DNA from: Bacillus pumilus
GTDB lineage: Bacteria > Bacillota > Bacilli > Bacillales > Bacillaceae
Assembly (NCBI RefSeq): GCF_038738535.1
Contig: NZ_CP046128.1
Location: 930,001 to 994,000 of the forward strand
Direction of reading: 5' to 3'
Length of the DNA: 64,000 nt
Shown here: one piece after another, positions 9,351 through 18,057 of the stretch
Layout: the number at the start of each line of letters is the position of its first letter
Position numbering within the stretch: the stretch's first letter is position 1
Notes under the pieces: model-generated
Told to the model about the DNA's origin: nothing
What the model saw: the letters and a program-made list of their open reading frames with translations, nothing else
Databases searched by the model: none
Translations under genes and position numbers: made by a program

Positions 9351-9388
9351 AGCCAGTGCTGCTTGGCGTTAGTCAAGTAACACTGGCT
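9351..9388 (-). terminator. Terminator of the sigM operon
   Basis: AGCCAGTG/CACTGGCT with a nested CTTG/CAAG stem, followed on the minus strand by TTTTTCG. It lies 17 bases beyond the yhdK stop. Confidence 0.8.
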
Positions 9389-9404
9389 ATTCATCTAATG
9401 AGAT

Positions 9405-9695
9405 TTAAAAACCTAATTGAAGATCGACATCGATCGATACGATGGTGTAGACACAAACAATAACAAAGATATTCAGTACGACACCAAGGAACCCTGGGCC
9501 CGTACGGCCTTTTTTAATGAACAGTTCAATAATGCCAAATGGAACTGCGGCCATTGCAAAAGGAAGCATCTGAAAAGAATAAAATGTCACGTTGCTGATA
9601 ATGGCGAGGTTCAGCATGAGCAGGGATAATATCGCTGTACCGACGGAAATCCAGCCAAATACATTATGCTCTTTAAAAATTCTTACCAATTCCAT
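9405..9695 (-). CDS. yhdK: SigM-negative regulator YhdK, small membrane protein
   Basis: A 96-residue protein with three hydrophobic segments. In B. subtilis YhdK acts with YhdL to hold sigma-M inactive at the membrane. Size, order and overlap match: the ATG at 9695 lies 13 bases inside yhdL and follows AGGTGG, implying translational coupling. There is no catalytic motif; the function rests on synteny and the sigM-yhdL-yhdK arrangement. Confidence 0.85.
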   Translation of the reverse strand: MELVRIFKEHNVFGWISVGTAILSLLMLNLAIISNVTFYSFQMLPFAMAAVPFGIIELFIKKGRTGPGFLGVVLNIFVIVCVYTIVSIDVDLQLGF

Positions 9696-10741
9696 AATTC
9701 CACCTCGCTCACTTTTGCCGTTTTAATGCGTTTTGTCTTCACAAATTTCTCGATTTCTTTCGAAGGACCTGTGATCACAGAGCCATAAATCGTGACACCA
9801 TTTTGGTTGATATAGCGTATTCGGTTTGACAGATCCAGTTCAGGTCTGCCAGAGATCGTTTTTGCCCAGGTTGGGTGCTGATCGACATAAGCAAGGGCAT
9901 CTTTAAATTGATCTACCTCTGTTTTTGATGTGTGCTGAAGCTCTTTTAAGAATTCAGAGTCTTTCCCAGGGAAGCCGATTGGCCGCTGATTCCCGCTTAA
10001 TGAATCCTCTGTTTTAATCGCATTCCAGAGCACTTTCATATCATATTTTTTAGCAAAGGAATAAACGTCCTTTGGTGTATAAGCTTTGTCATAGGATACA
10101 TACACTTCACTGACTGTTCCTTCAGGAAGCTTGTCTAAAGTAGTGAGTGTTTGTTTTTTTGATGCATCTGGCTGCGCCGAAGGATGGGTAAAGAAATCCT
10201 CCGTATCGCGTGCGCTGTCACCATAATAAGAGATGGTAGGCTGCTTTAATTTATCGAAAAACATCTCGATTTGTTCACTGCCAATGGCTTCTGTTTTATT
10301 GCCAATTTGTTTTTGCAGCTTCAATTCGGTGTTCATCCCAAAAAGCTTGACTTGGCCTTTTAAATCCTTCATATCAATCGCCACGTTTGGTTTCGTCAAA
10401 GCGACGGTGACAGCGGCTGTTTCCATGAAGTGATTCCCTTTGCTCTCTGCTCCGCCAACACCGTAGTATAGATAACTTCCTAATGTACAAAGCGGTAAAA
10501 TAATGAGTGTCGATATGACAGCAAGCACGGAAATCCGTAAATAAGACTTTCTTTTTCCGTATTGTAAGATGGCTTTTTGCTTTTCAGGACTGATGGAAAA
10601 ATCTGTCCAATCCGAGTCGTTCAGTTCCTGACTTAAGCGTTTTTCGTTTTCTTCAAGTTCTTCTTCAAACGCCATCATTTCTTCCTCGTTCATCTCACCA
10701 TTATTATATTGTTCCCATCGCTTGTTAAACTCTTCATTCAT
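9683..10741 (-). CDS. yhdL: Anti-sigma-M factor YhdL
   Basis: Membrane anti-sigma factor that binds SigM through its cytosolic N-terminus. It has an acidic cytosolic segment rich in Glu (about 1-70), one transmembrane helix around residues 72-95 (LRISVLAVISTLIILPLCTL) and a large extracytoplasmic domain. The ATG at 10741 is best spaced from the GAGGTG site; ATG 10744 is possible too. The start overlaps the end of sigM by eight bases. Length is 352; B. subtilis YhdL has about 358. Confidence 0.88.
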   Translation of the reverse strand: MNEEFNKRWEQYNNGEMNEEEMMAFEEELEENEKRLSQELNDSDWTDFSISPEKQKAILQYGKRKSYLRISVLAVISTLIILPLCTLGSYLYYGVGGAESKGNHFMETAAVTVALTKPNVAIDMKDLKGQVKLFGMNTELKLQKQIGNKTEAIGSEQIEMFFDKLKQPTISYYGDSARDTEDFFTHPSAQPDASKKQTLTTLDKLPEGTVSEVYVSYDKAYTPKDVYSFAKKYDMKVLWNAIKTEDSLSGNQRPIGFPGKDSEFLKELQHTSKTEVDQFKDALAYVDQHPTWAKTISGRPELDLSNRIRYINQNGVTIYGSVITGPSKEIEKFVKTKRIKTAKVSEVELWNW

Positions 10742-11225
10742 CATTAACACCTCTGTTGTAAAGTGCTTTTAGGCGCTGCCTTGCACGAAATAAAACACTT
10801 TTAAAATTTGCTTCAGTAATATTCATGACCTTGGATGCTTCCTTGTAATTCAGTTCTTTTAAATAATACAATGTCAACGCTTCCTTGTAGTTATCTGGAA
10901 GCTGCTCTAAATACATGTTGAGGACTTCTTTTATTTCAACCTGTTCAGCAGGGCTTTGTACAGACGTTTGTAAAAGGCCGCCAATTAGATCATCCGATAT
11001 GGTCACTTCTTTTTTATGTTTCCTGACATAATCAATAAAAGCATTTCGTGCCACCTGAAATAACCAAGGTTTCACTTTGCTATGGTCGTAGGAATGAATA
11101 TGTATATAAGCACGCATAAAGGTTTCCTGCAATAAGTCTTCTGCCAAATGTTTGTCTTTTGTCATGGAGAGCAGAAACCTGTAAACATCGTTCATATACA
11201 TTTGATAAATTTCATCGATCGTCAC
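10734..11225 (-). CDS. sigM: ECF sigma factor SigM
   Basis: Extracytoplasmic-function sigma factor for cell-envelope, salt and antibiotic stress. Region 2 is seen in YRFLLSMTKDKHLAEDLLQE and WLFQVARNAFIDYVRKHKKE, and region 4 in LPDNYKEALTLYYLKELNYK with the helix EASKVMNITEANFKSVLFRA. Starts at GTG 11225 after GGGGAGAAAAA. It has 163 residues, as in B. subtilis, and is followed by overlapping anti-sigma genes. An autoregulatory promoter is visible upstream. Confidence 0.95.
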   Translation of the reverse strand: MTIDEIYQMYMNDVYRFLLSMTKDKHLAEDLLQETFMRAYIHIHSYDHSKVKPWLFQVARNAFIDYVRKHKKEVTISDDLIGGLLQTSVQSPAEQVEIKEVLNMYLEQLPDNYKEALTLYYLKELNYKEASKVMNITEANFKSVLFRARQRLKALYNRGVNDE

Positions 11226-11248
11226 TGATTTTTCTCCCCTCTATGTTA

Positions 11249-11277
11249 TACACGCATAAGAAAGGCATAAAGTTGCA
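11249..11277 (-). promoter_or_regulatory. SigM-type autoregulatory promoter
   Basis: On the minus strand TGCAAC (11277-11272) and CGTGTA (11254-11249) are 17 bases apart, close to the ECF consensus TGAAAC-N16/17-CGTC. It lies 24 bases before the sigM start codon. Confidence 0.65.
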
Positions 11278-11597
11278 CGAAACTTCTCAATACCGTACAT
11301 TACTCATCTCTTTCGCCGAATCAAAATCATTTCTCCTTATCATAGCGAAATTTACGCCATTTATAAAGCATTTACAATAGAACAAATCAGGAAAAAACCT
11401 TAAAAAACGACAATTTTGGACACAATTCCTCTTCTATTCTCTCCTAAAACCATGGACCTGGATACAGAAAGACCGGTGATTCTTAACGAAAAATGATGTG
11501 ATGGTTTGGCTGTTTCATGAAATTTTTAGTACCAGGTAATAAAAAATTTGTTATAATAGAAACAAATCCTTCATTCTTCAAACAAAGGAAGTGCACT

Positions 11598-12200
11598 ATG
11601 TATAAATTTTCAGGCTATACCATCAAAGTATTATTTTCTCTCCGAGGCGGAATCAAAGTATATCAAAAAGAGAATCTGCCAACGGATCGGGGGTTTGTCA
11701 TTGCATGTACACATGAGGGTTTTGTGGATGTTCTTGCATTAGGCGCAGGGATTCTTCCGTTTGAGATCCACTACATGTCGAAAAAAGAATTGTTTGCAAA
11801 TAAATGGATCGGTGGATTTTTAAAGAAGATTCATGCCTTTCCAGTTGATCGAGAGAATCCTGGGCCAAGCAGTATTAAAACGCCCATTAAATTATTAAAA
11901 GAGGGGAAGATCGTTGGGATTTTTCCAAGCGGAACACGTACAACAGAGGATGTACCTTTAAAAAGAGGTGCGGTCACCATTGCCCAGCTCGGTAAAGCGC
12001 CAATCGTTCCAGCAGCGTACAAAGGACCGTCCAATGCGAAAAGTCTTTTCAAAAAGGGGAAAATGCGCTTAATTATCGGTGAACCGATTGAGCAGTCAGA
12101 ATTTGAGCATCTGCCGCCAAAAGAACGGTTAGGTGCCATGACGGAAGTATTAAACACGAGAATTAAAGAACTTGAAGCTCAATTAATGGAAAAGGCATAA
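11598..12200 (+). CDS. plsC: 1-acyl-sn-glycerol-3-phosphate acyltransferase
   Basis: Membrane-associated enzyme that adds the second acyl chain to lysophosphatidic acid in phospholipid synthesis. The catalytic H-X4-D motif is in THEGFVDV (about residue 38), and the second block is FPSGTR. A frame continues 27 codons upstream, but ATG 11598 follows AAAGGAAGTG and gives 200 residues, the family size. Divergent from sigM, at the B. subtilis plsC (yhdO) position. Confidence 0.92.
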   Translation: MYKFSGYTIKVLFSLRGGIKVYQKENLPTDRGFVIACTHEGFVDVLALGAGILPFEIHYMSKKELFANKWIGGFLKKIHAFPVDRENPGPSSIKTPIKLLKEGKIVGIFPSGTRTTEDVPLKRGAVTIAQLGKAPIVPAAYKGPSNAKSLFKKGKMRLIIGEPIEQSEFEHLPPKERLGAMTEVLNTRIKELEAQLMEKA

Positions 12201-12201
12201 G

Positions 12202-12239
12202 AAAAACGACCGCTTGCTTTGGCAAGGGTCGTTTTTTTT
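12202..12239. terminator. Bidirectional terminator plsC / yhdP
   Basis: ACGACC/GGTCGT with nested GCTTGC/GGCAAG, flanked by A5 on the left and T8 on the right, between two convergent genes. Confidence 0.9.
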
Positions 12240-12240
12240 C

Positions 12241-13572
12241 TTAAGAAGCGCCTTCTTCAGCGGCTTCTGCTAATTGTTCATTTAACTTTTTGACTTCGAT
12301 ATATACCACATGGTGTCCATCGACTTCATTAATGATAAATTCATAGCCCTGTTCACGAATGGTGTCATTTTTCTCAACTTCATATTTCTGTGTAAGGAAC
12401 CATCCGCCGATCGTATCGACCTCTTCGTTATCAAGCTGCGTACCTAAGAGCAGGTTGACTTGGTCAACTAGAACCTTTCCATCAAAGATGTAATGGTCTT
12501 CTCCAAGTTTACGAACTTCGTTGATTTCATCAATATCGAATTCATCACGAATTTCACCGACGATTTCTTCAAGAATGTCTTCTACAGTCACAAGACCTGC
12601 TGTACCGCCGTATTCATCTGATAAAATCGCCATGTGTACACGTTCACGCTGCATTTTGAGCAATAAATCATGTACAGGAACTGTTTCAATCACATGAATA
12701 ATCGGGTTGACAAACTTTTCGATTGTATCACTTGTAGAACACTCACCGCTAATGCAGGCAGTGAGAACCTCTTTAATGTTCAGAACACCAATCATGTTAT
12801 CTTTATCGCCATCTTCAATTGGATAACGTGTATATTTCTCTACCTTGGTCACCTTCAGCATTTCCTCAATGGTAATATCATGAGGGAAGCTGACAACTTC
12901 AGTACGAGGAATCATAATTTCTTTCGCCAGACGGTCATCAAATTCAAAAATTTTATTTACATATTTGAATTCAGACTGGTTAATTTCGCCGCTTTTATAG
13001 CTCTCTGATAAAATAATCCGCAATTCTTCTTCAGAGTGCGCCATGTCATGCTCAGAAACTTGCTGAAGACCGAACGCTTTTGTTAACAAACGAGCAGATC
13101 CATTTAATACCCAGATAAACGGGAACATCACTTTGTAAAAAATCATGAGCGGTCTAGCAAAAAGAAGAGATACTTGCTCCGCCTTTTGAATGGCGAGTGT
13201 TTTTGGTGCAAGTTCTCCAACCACAACGTGTAAAAACGTCATAATACTAAACGCAATAATAAAAGTGACAATAGAACTAGCTGATTGAGGAATGGACAGC
13301 TCTACAAATAGTGGAGCAAGCATGTGCGCAATTGTTTCTTCCCCTAACCAACCAATACCAAGGGCGGTAATGGTAATACCGAGCTGACAGGCCGACAGAT
13401 ACTCATCAAGGTGAGTCGTGACATGCTTGACAGCAACTGCTGTTTTATTACCTTCTGCGATTAACTGATCAATTCTTGAGCTTCTTAAGCGAATGATCGC
13501 AAACTCTGATGCTACGAAAAATGCGGTTAAAGCTATAAGCAAAGCAACTATAAGTAAATTAACTATGTCCAA
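12241..13572 (-). CDS. yhdP: CorC/HlyC-family CBS-domain membrane protein (Mg2+ efflux type)
   Basis: Hemolysin C/CorC-type transporter of 443 residues. It has a DUF21/CNNM membrane domain with about four helices (1-190), a paired CBS module (about 210-330; [32 protein letters not shown]) and a C-terminal CorC_HlyC domain. B. subtilis YhdP (MpfA) has been implicated in magnesium efflux. Starts at TTG 13572: no ribosome site is adjacent, but a strong AGGAGGTG lies behind a 27-base hairpin (separate entry). Paralogue of yhdT at 14406. Confidence 0.88.
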   Translation of the reverse strand: MDIVNLLIVALLIALTAFFVASEFAIIRLRSSRIDQLIAEGNKTAVAVKHVTTHLDEYLSACQLGITITALGIGWLGEETIAHMLAPLFVELSIPQSASSIVTFIIAFSIMTFLHVVVGELAPKTLAIQKAEQVSLLFARPLMIFYKVMFPFIWVLNGSARLLTKAFGLQQVSEHDMAHSEEELRIILSESYKSGEINQSEFKYVNKIFEFDDRLAKEIMIPRTEVVSFPHDITIEEMLKVTKVEKYTRYPIEDGDKDNMIGVLNIKEVLTACISGECSTSDTIEKFVNPIIHVIETVPVHDLLLKMQRERVHMAILSDEYGGTAGLVTVEDILEEIVGEIRDEFDIDEINEVRKLGEDHYIFDGKVLVDQVNLLLGTQLDNEEVDTIGGWFLTQKYEVEKNDTIREQGYEFIINEVDGHHVVYIEVKKLNEQLAEAAEEGAS

Positions 13573-13616
13573 TTAAGGCCTTCGTTCTGACTTTGAGAAC
13601 GAAGGTAACACCTCCT
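13570..13616 (-). promoter_or_regulatory. SD-hairpin-start element of yhdP
   Basis: On the minus strand AGGAGGTG (13616-13609), three bases, then a perfect 10-bp hairpin CCTTCGTTCT-N7-AGAACGAAGG (13605-13579), six bases, then TTG. Folding the hairpin brings SD and start to nine bases apart. A competing small stem AGGT-GTT-ACCT would mask the SD. The same design precedes yhdT. Confidence 0.7.
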
Positions 13617-13630
13617 GTTTAGTAAAAATT

Positions 13631-14071
13631 TTAACTTAACAGCAGTAAAAATGATTGGACAGCCGTCATCTTTTCAGGTGTAAGCTGCTCTTTTAATTTT
13701 TCTCGTTGTTCTGGCTGAAGCTGCTTACAACGTACCAAAATGCGGTCCATATGCTCGTTCATCCGATCGATATCAGAGGTTAAATGGACAAGTTCATCAG
13801 GATCTTCCTTTTGAGAAGGGAATTGTTCATCTAATCTGGATTTGATGTCAGAAAGAGCCAATCTCTGCTGTTTGCAAAGAACGATTAATTGTAATCGTTT
13901 TAAAGCATGTTCATCGTAATAACGATAATTTGAGCAAGATCTAACAGGCGCAAGCAAACCTAGATTTGTATAATAATCTACAGTTCGTTTCGTCACCTGT
14001 GCAATCTGTGCTAGTTCACCAATACGATACTTTTTCTCAGCCCCATCTGAACATCTCCTCCTAACCGTCAC
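13631..14071 (-). CDS. yhdQ: MerR-family regulator (YhdQ/CueR position), start unclear
   Basis: MerR-type DNA-binding regulator: the winged helix YRIGELAQIAQVTKRTVDYY begins near residue 15, followed by NYRYYDEHALKRL and a C-terminal coiled coil. The C-X7-C metal loop of classical CueR is not evident; Cys residues are isolated. The only in-frame start is GTG 14071, which has no ribosome site. A strong AGGAGGAG lies inside the frame, and the two ATGs after it are out of frame by one base. A one-base change in GGGG (14041-14044) would restore a normal start. Lies between yhdP and divergent yhdT, as in B. subtilis. Confidence 0.75.
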   Translation of the reverse strand: MTVRRRCSDGAEKKYRIGELAQIAQVTKRTVDYYTNLGLLAPVRSCSNYRYYDEHALKRLQLIVLCKQQRLALSDIKSRLDEQFPSQKEDPDELVHLTSDIDRMNEHMDRILVRCKQLQPEQREKLKEQLTPEKMTAVQSFLLLLS

Positions 14072-14125
14072 GTTATAGTTTATGAAAATAGTTTAATATA
14101 ATTCGAGTCTGAAATACAAGTTAAT

Positions 14126-14152
14126 TGTTCATATTTCCTGCCGATATGAACA
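14126..14152. promoter_or_regulatory. 27-bp inverted repeat between yhdQ and yhdT
   Basis: TGTTCATAT-N9-ATATGAACA is a perfect palindrome with 9-bp arms in the divergent intergenic region (14072-14405). It may be a dimeric repressor operator. It has no T-tract, so it is not a terminator. Confidence 0.5.
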
Positions 14153-14364
14153 TTAGAGAGGGATTTCTCAGTCTAGATTGTCCTGTCAAATTTAACATAG
14201 TGATACAGGAATTTTCAGATTATTTATGGTAAGATAAAATGAATACCGTTTCATATATATGTAGAGAAGCGGATTTATACGTGAACCGGAGGTGGTTAAG
14301 TGGGGCCCTCAATGTAGTCTTATTTAATCAGTTAACCGTTTTGCAAAATATAACATCATCAATC

Positions 14365-14408
14365 AGGAGGTGACTCCTTGTTCTTCTAAGAAAGAGCAAG
14401 GTTAAATG
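14365..14408 (+). promoter_or_regulatory. SD-hairpin-start element of yhdT
   Basis: AGGAGGTG (14365-14372), three bases, a 26-base hairpin (CCTTGTTCTT/AAGAGCAAGG with one G-T pair, 14376-14401), four bases, then ATG 14406. Without the hairpin the SD would be 33 bases from the start; folded it is seven. GGAG-GTGA-CTCC can form an alternative SD-masking stem. Mirrors the yhdP leader. Confidence 0.7.
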
Positions 14409-15788
14409 GACGATATTGTTAATCTGAGTATAGTCGGTGTTTTGATTGCTTTAACAGCTTTCTTTGTTGCATCTGAATTTGCCATAGTAAAGGTGAGAAG
14501 TTCAAGAATTAATCAACTTGTTGCCGAAGGGTCCAAAAAGGCCATCGTGGCGAAAAAGGTGACATCAAGGCTAGATGAATATTTGTCAGCCTGTCAGCTC
14601 GGTATTACAGTGACATCCCTTGGTTTAGGGTGGATTGGTAAGCCGGCTGTAAAAGAACTTTTGGTTCGAGGTTTCGGTTTGACAAACATTCCTGATTCAG
14701 CAATCAGCCTGATCTCAGCAACACTTGCGTTCTCTATTATTACCTTTTTGCATGTAGTTGTCGGTGAGCTTGCACCAAAAACGCTTGCGATTCAAAAGGC
14801 GGAAAAAATGACGCTCTGGCTGTCAGGCCCGCTGCATGCATTTTATATCCTGATGTTCCCTTTCATTTATGTGTTAAACGGGTCAGCCCGTGTTCTAACC
14901 AAAATGATGGGCATCGATATGGGGTCTGAAAAAGAACATTCCCATTCTGAAGAGGAATTGAAGATTTTATTATCTGAGAGCTTAAAAAATGGGGAAATCA
15001 ACCCATCAGAATATAATTATATGAACAAGATTTTCGACTTTGATAATCGAATTGCCAGAGAGATCATGGTACCGCGGAGAGAAATTTGTGCAATTCCAGA
15101 AGATATGCCGCTAGATGATATCCTCTCCATCATGACGCAGGAAAAGTATACACGCTTTCCCGTGTTTTCAGGGGATAAAGACCATGTCATCGGCATGCTG
15201 AACAAAAAGCAGCTCTTTGCAGATCTTGTGTATCAAGGAGAAAAAGATCAACTGAAGATTCAAGATTATATATATCCAGTGATTGAGGTCATTGACACGA
15301 TTCCTATTCAGGAGCTTCTCGTCAAGATGCAGCGCGATAGAATGCATTTGGCGATTTTAACCGACGAATATGGCGGAACGTCTGGACTTGTCACAACAGA
15401 AGATATTTTAGAAGAGATTGTTGGAGATATTCGAGATGAATTCGATGAAGATGAGCAGCCGGTTATTCAAAAAAGAGCCGATCATCATTATGTTTTAGAT
15501 GGCAAAGTAAGATTAGATGAAGTGCAAGATTTGATCGAAATGTCATATCATGATGAAGAAATTGATACAATAGGCGGGTTAATCTTAAAAGAGAATATTG
15601 ATATCCGAGAAGGACAATCCATTTATCTTGATGATATTCGGATGAAGGTCTTGGAGATGGATGGACGCTATGTGAAAAAGATCGACCTGAAGAAAGGCGT
15701 CACATCATCAGAAAAAGGAAATGCACGCACTGGGCTTGATATAAAAGAGCCGCTGTTAGTAAATGAAATGACCTTGAGCGAAAAATAA
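14406..15788 (+). CDS. yhdT: CorC/HlyC-family CBS-domain membrane protein, paralogue of YhdP
   Basis: A 460-residue paralogue of YhdP with the same order: DUF21 membrane domain ([40 protein letters not shown]), CBS pair ([32 protein letters not shown]) and a C-terminal CorC_HlyC domain, plus a Lys/Ser-rich tail. It probably moves or senses divalent cations; the specificity is not shown by the sequence. The ATG is preceded by the hairpin-bridged SD described separately. A terminator overlaps its stop codon. Confidence 0.88.
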   Translation: MDDIVNLSIVGVLIALTAFFVASEFAIVKVRSSRINQLVAEGSKKAIVAKKVTSRLDEYLSACQLGITVTSLGLGWIGKPAVKELLVRGFGLTNIPDSAISLISATLAFSIITFLHVVVGELAPKTLAIQKAEKMTLWLSGPLHAFYILMFPFIYVLNGSARVLTKMMGIDMGSEKEHSHSEEELKILLSESLKNGEINPSEYNYMNKIFDFDNRIAREIMVPRREICAIPEDMPLDDILSIMTQEKYTRFPVFSGDKDHVIGMLNKKQLFADLVYQGEKDQLKIQDYIYPVIEVIDTIPIQELLVKMQRDRMHLAILTDEYGGTSGLVTTEDILEEIVGDIRDEFDEDEQPVIQKRADHHYVLDGKVRLDEVQDLIEMSYHDEEIDTIGGLILKENIDIREGQSIYLDDIRMKVLEMDGRYVKKIDLKKGVTSSEKGNARTGLDIKEPLLVNEMTLSEK

Positions 15789-15803
15789 GCTCAAGGTTTT
15801 TTT
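15771..15803 (+). terminator. Terminator of yhdT
   Basis: CCTTGAGC/GCTCAAGG stem spanning the stop codon, followed by TTTTTTT. Confidence 0.85.
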
Positions 15804-15823
15804 AGGTATTTAGTCTCTTTTTA

Positions 15824-15861
15824 CGAATGTGCGTTCGGGTTATAATAAGAACAAACGTTCT
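15824..15861 (+). promoter_or_regulatory. Two LexA-type boxes around a -10 element
   Basis: CGAATGTGCGTTCG (15824-15837) and AGAACAAACGTTCT (15848-15861) match the Bacillus LexA box CGAAC-N4-GTTCG at most positions. TATAAT (15841-15846) lies between them. This arrangement would give SOS control of the next gene. Confidence 0.65.
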
Positions 15862-15878
15862 ATAGAGGGGGGATGGAC

Positions 15879-16271
15879 ATGCTTTGGTATGAAACAGCAA
15901 GTATCACAGAGAAAAAAATCTCAATGAAACGAATTGAGTTCCATTTAAAGAATTTCAAAAATTACCAGGCAGCGATTTTAAATATCGAAAGACAGCTTGA
16001 AAAAAGAAGTCCGCATCATCTGGATCACATGACACGGAAGAAGTTAGAAGAGCAAAAAAATCAGTATGAACTCATCGTTGCATGTATTGAAACAGCATTA
16101 AAAGAGCTGGATGAAATAGAGCAGCAGCTCATCGATTACAAATATTTTCGAGATTGGCGGATGGCCAAATGTGCGATGGAAATCGGCTACAGTGAAAAAA
16201 CACTCTTTTTAATGAAGCGCCAGCTCATGGATCAACTGCTCATCAGCTTAGCCGCCATTACCAATATTTAA
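15879..16271 (+). CDS. ArpU/RinA-like putative regulator, SOS-linked
   Basis: A 130-residue basic, helical protein. Its C-terminus (about 85-125) reads as a sigma region 4-like helix-turn-helix: YKYFRDWRMAKCAMEIGYSE followed by KTLFLMKRQLMDQL. The layout of a long coiled N-terminus plus a terminal HTH resembles phage late-gene activators (ArpU/RinA, DUF1492); this is an inference from pattern. The ATG at 15879 is spaced six bases from GAGGGGGG; ATG 15873 overlaps that site. Its stop overlaps the crcB stop by four bases. No other phage genes are nearby, and I know of no B. subtilis gene here. Confidence 0.65.
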   Translation: MLWYETASITEKKISMKRIEFHLKNFKNYQAAILNIERQLEKRSPHHLDHMTRKKLEEQKNQYELIVACIETALKELDEIEQQLIDYKYFRDWRMAKCAMEIGYSEKTLFLMKRQLMDQLLISLAAITNI

Positions 16272-16633
16272 AAAAGGTGATGTCCTATTTGATAGAACGC
16301 AGCAAAGAGACAGAAAGACCCGATGATCGTCATCAATAAGTAGACAGCAAGTTTTCCGATTTGCCGCTGTTGCAGCATGGTCGCAGACTCTACACTAAAC
16401 GTAGAGAATGTTGTAAAGCCACCGAAAAAACCTGTTCCAATGATCATAAGCAGCGGATGATTGGCAGTCACGGCACCTGTCAGTATACCTAAACCGGCAG
16501 CACCTAATAAGTTGATGAGAATAATACTATACGGGAAACGAGCATGAGACTTGGTTTTCTGTATTAATTGGCTAATGAAAAAACGAAGGGCGCTGCCAAT
16601 CCCGCCGGCAACAGCTGTATATAAAACGATCAT
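16268..16633 (-). CDS. crcB: Fluoride channel subunit CrcB/Fluc (second gene)
   Basis: Four-helix dual-topology fluoride channel subunit of 121 residues. Conserved landmarks are GGIGSALRFFISQLI and GFFGGFTTFSTFSVE, which holds the pore-lining Phe residues and the Thr/Ser track. It starts one base after the upstream crcB ends, so the two subunits are made together. Bacillus species typically use paired genes that form a heterodimer. Exports fluoride across the plasma membrane. Confidence 0.93.
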   Translation of the reverse strand: MIVLYTAVAGGIGSALRFFISQLIQKTKSHARFPYSIILINLLGAAGLGILTGAVTANHPLLMIIGTGFFGGFTTFSTFSVESATMLQQRQIGKLAVYLLMTIIGSFCLFAAFYQIGHHLF

Positions 16634-17029
16634 TTATCTGCCTCCTCTCTGCTGCTTATTTTGATGAAAGAGCCGCTGAGCCATCATCAGTCCACATAAG
16701 GCAGCGGCTACTCCGGCAATGACTGAGAGCAGGATGTAGATCACACTTGAGGTGAATTGCCCAGTCTGTAATAAAAGAACCGTTTCTTTAGAAAAAGTGG
16801 ACATTGTCGTAAAACCTCCGCAAAATCCTGTTCCGATCAAAGCGGCAAGATATTTTTTTCCCTTCTGGAACATAAAATATCCTGTTGAAAAACCAAGAAG
16901 CAGACTGCCTGTTACGTTTTCGATTAGCGTTGCATAAGGGAATGTTTGGCTGACAATCGATTGGCTTAGTTCATATCTGCAAAGTGTCCCAAGCAGTCCG
17001 CCTATAAATACAGCAAGATACGCTTTCAT
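16634..17029 (-). CDS. crcB: Fluoride channel subunit CrcB/Fluc (first gene)
   Basis: A 131-residue partner of the adjacent crcB. It has FIGGLLGTLCRYELSQSI at the N-terminus and GFCGGFTTMSTFSKE as the Phe-box motif, with four hydrophobic helices. Starts five bases after the yhdW stop, so yhdW-crcB-crcB form one minus-strand operon. No fluoride riboswitch is recognisable directly upstream. Confidence 0.92.
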   Translation of the reverse strand: MKAYLAVFIGGLLGTLCRYELSQSIVSQTFPYATLIENVTGSLLLGFSTGYFMFQKGKKYLAALIGTGFCGGFTTMSTFSKETVLLLQTGQFTSSVIYILLSVIAGVAAALCGLMMAQRLFHQNKQQRGGR

Positions 17030-17034
17030 TTACA

Positions 17035-17751
17035 TCATTTCTCCTTTAGAAAAAATGGCGGGTGATCCGTCACCACTCCATCAACGGGATATTTTTTGAT
17101 CCGATCGGCTGTTTTTTGGTCTTTCACAGTCCATATAAACACATCCATCCCGAATGAGTGGATGCGGTCTATCCACCATCTGTTGATCATCGTTTTCTTC
17201 ATATTAAGACAATCAGCAAACGAGCTGTATGCAGTTAACTTTCTTTTCGCCAGTTTAAATGCAGTAGGCTTTATAATCAAAGCTGTTCGAAGAGAAGGGG
17301 CGAAAGCTTTGATTCTTTGAAGTGCATGATCATCAAAAGATTGAATCATGATATGACGAGAATAGGCAAACCGATTGATGATGTCGACAACTGCCTTTTC
17401 AATTCCTATCTGCCGTTTTGGGTGTTTGATCTCGATCAATATCCCGATCCGCTGGCTGTATCTCTCAAGAACTTCTTGTAATGTTGGAATTCGTTCATTC
17501 GTGTACTGCTGGTCAAACCAGCTTCCTGCGTCAAGTTTTTTCAGCTGATCAAGTGTATAGCTTTTGACTAAACCGTTTCCGTTCGTCGTTCGGTCAACTG
17601 TATCATCATGGATCACGACTACGTGCTGATCCAATGTGAGCTGTACATCTAATTCAATATAATCTGCACCCTGCTGAACAGCTAAATCAAACGCGGCAAT
17701 TGTATTTTCTGGGGCAGCGCTTGATGATCCTCTATGCGCAATAATATACAC
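17035..17751 (-). CDS. yhdW: Glycerophosphodiester phosphodiesterase
   Basis: GDPD-family TIM-barrel enzyme that hydrolyses glycerophosphodiesters to glycerol-3-phosphate and an alcohol. Catalytic motifs are IAHRGSSSAAPENTIAAF (His-Arg, Glu) and IELDVQLTLDQHVVVIHDD (metal Glu/Asp and catalytic His). No signal peptide is seen, so it is cytosolic. It has 238 residues; B. subtilis YhdW is about 243. First gene of an operon with the two fluoride channel genes. Confidence 0.9.
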   Translation of the reverse strand: MYIIAHRGSSSAAPENTIAAFDLAVQQGADYIELDVQLTLDQHVVVIHDDTVDRTTNGNGLVKSYTLDQLKKLDAGSWFDQQYTNERIPTLQEVLERYSQRIGILIEIKHPKRQIGIEKAVVDIINRFAYSRHIMIQSFDDHALQRIKAFAPSLRTALIIKPTAFKLAKRKLTAYSSFADCLNMKKTMINRWWIDRIHSFGMDVFIWTVKDQKTADRIKKYPVDGVVTDHPPFFLKEK

Positions 17752-18008
17752 ATGCTCCAGCTCCCTGACATAAGTTCTGGTCTTATCATATCAAATGCTT
17801 TACCGTTTTTCCTTCTTTACTATATGGAGGGAAGAAGAGCTGTATGTAATGGTGAATCGCATTGCCAAGAAAGTATGATGCTTCAAATGTGAAAAGTTGC
17901 AGGAATATCCCAAGCCATGATTGAGTAAATCTGAAGTACATCAATTTTTCTTCGATCAATTTTGTCCAAATCGTCAGCGTTCGCCAAAATATTAGTGCTT
18001 TCGTCATG

Positions 18009-18036
18009 TTGACTGAAAATTCTGATGTTTTATAAT
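18009..18036 (+). promoter_or_regulatory. SigA-type promoter of yhdX
   Basis: TTGACT (18009-18014) and TATAAT (18031-18036), 16 bases apart, directly upstream of an AAGGAGG site and the yhdX TTG start. Confidence 0.7.
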
Positions 18037-18057
18037 GATGAAAAGGAGGCGAGATGA

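Noticed and set aside
17786..18007. 73-codon minus-strand frame between yhdW and yhdX
   Set aside because: No ribosome site at any in-frame start, no recognised motif, and it lies under the yhdX promoter region; treated as non-coding.
17752..18008. Possible fluoride riboswitch for the crcB genes
   Set aside because: The two crcB genes follow yhdW directly and the leader of yhdW shows no recognisable crcB-motif core.
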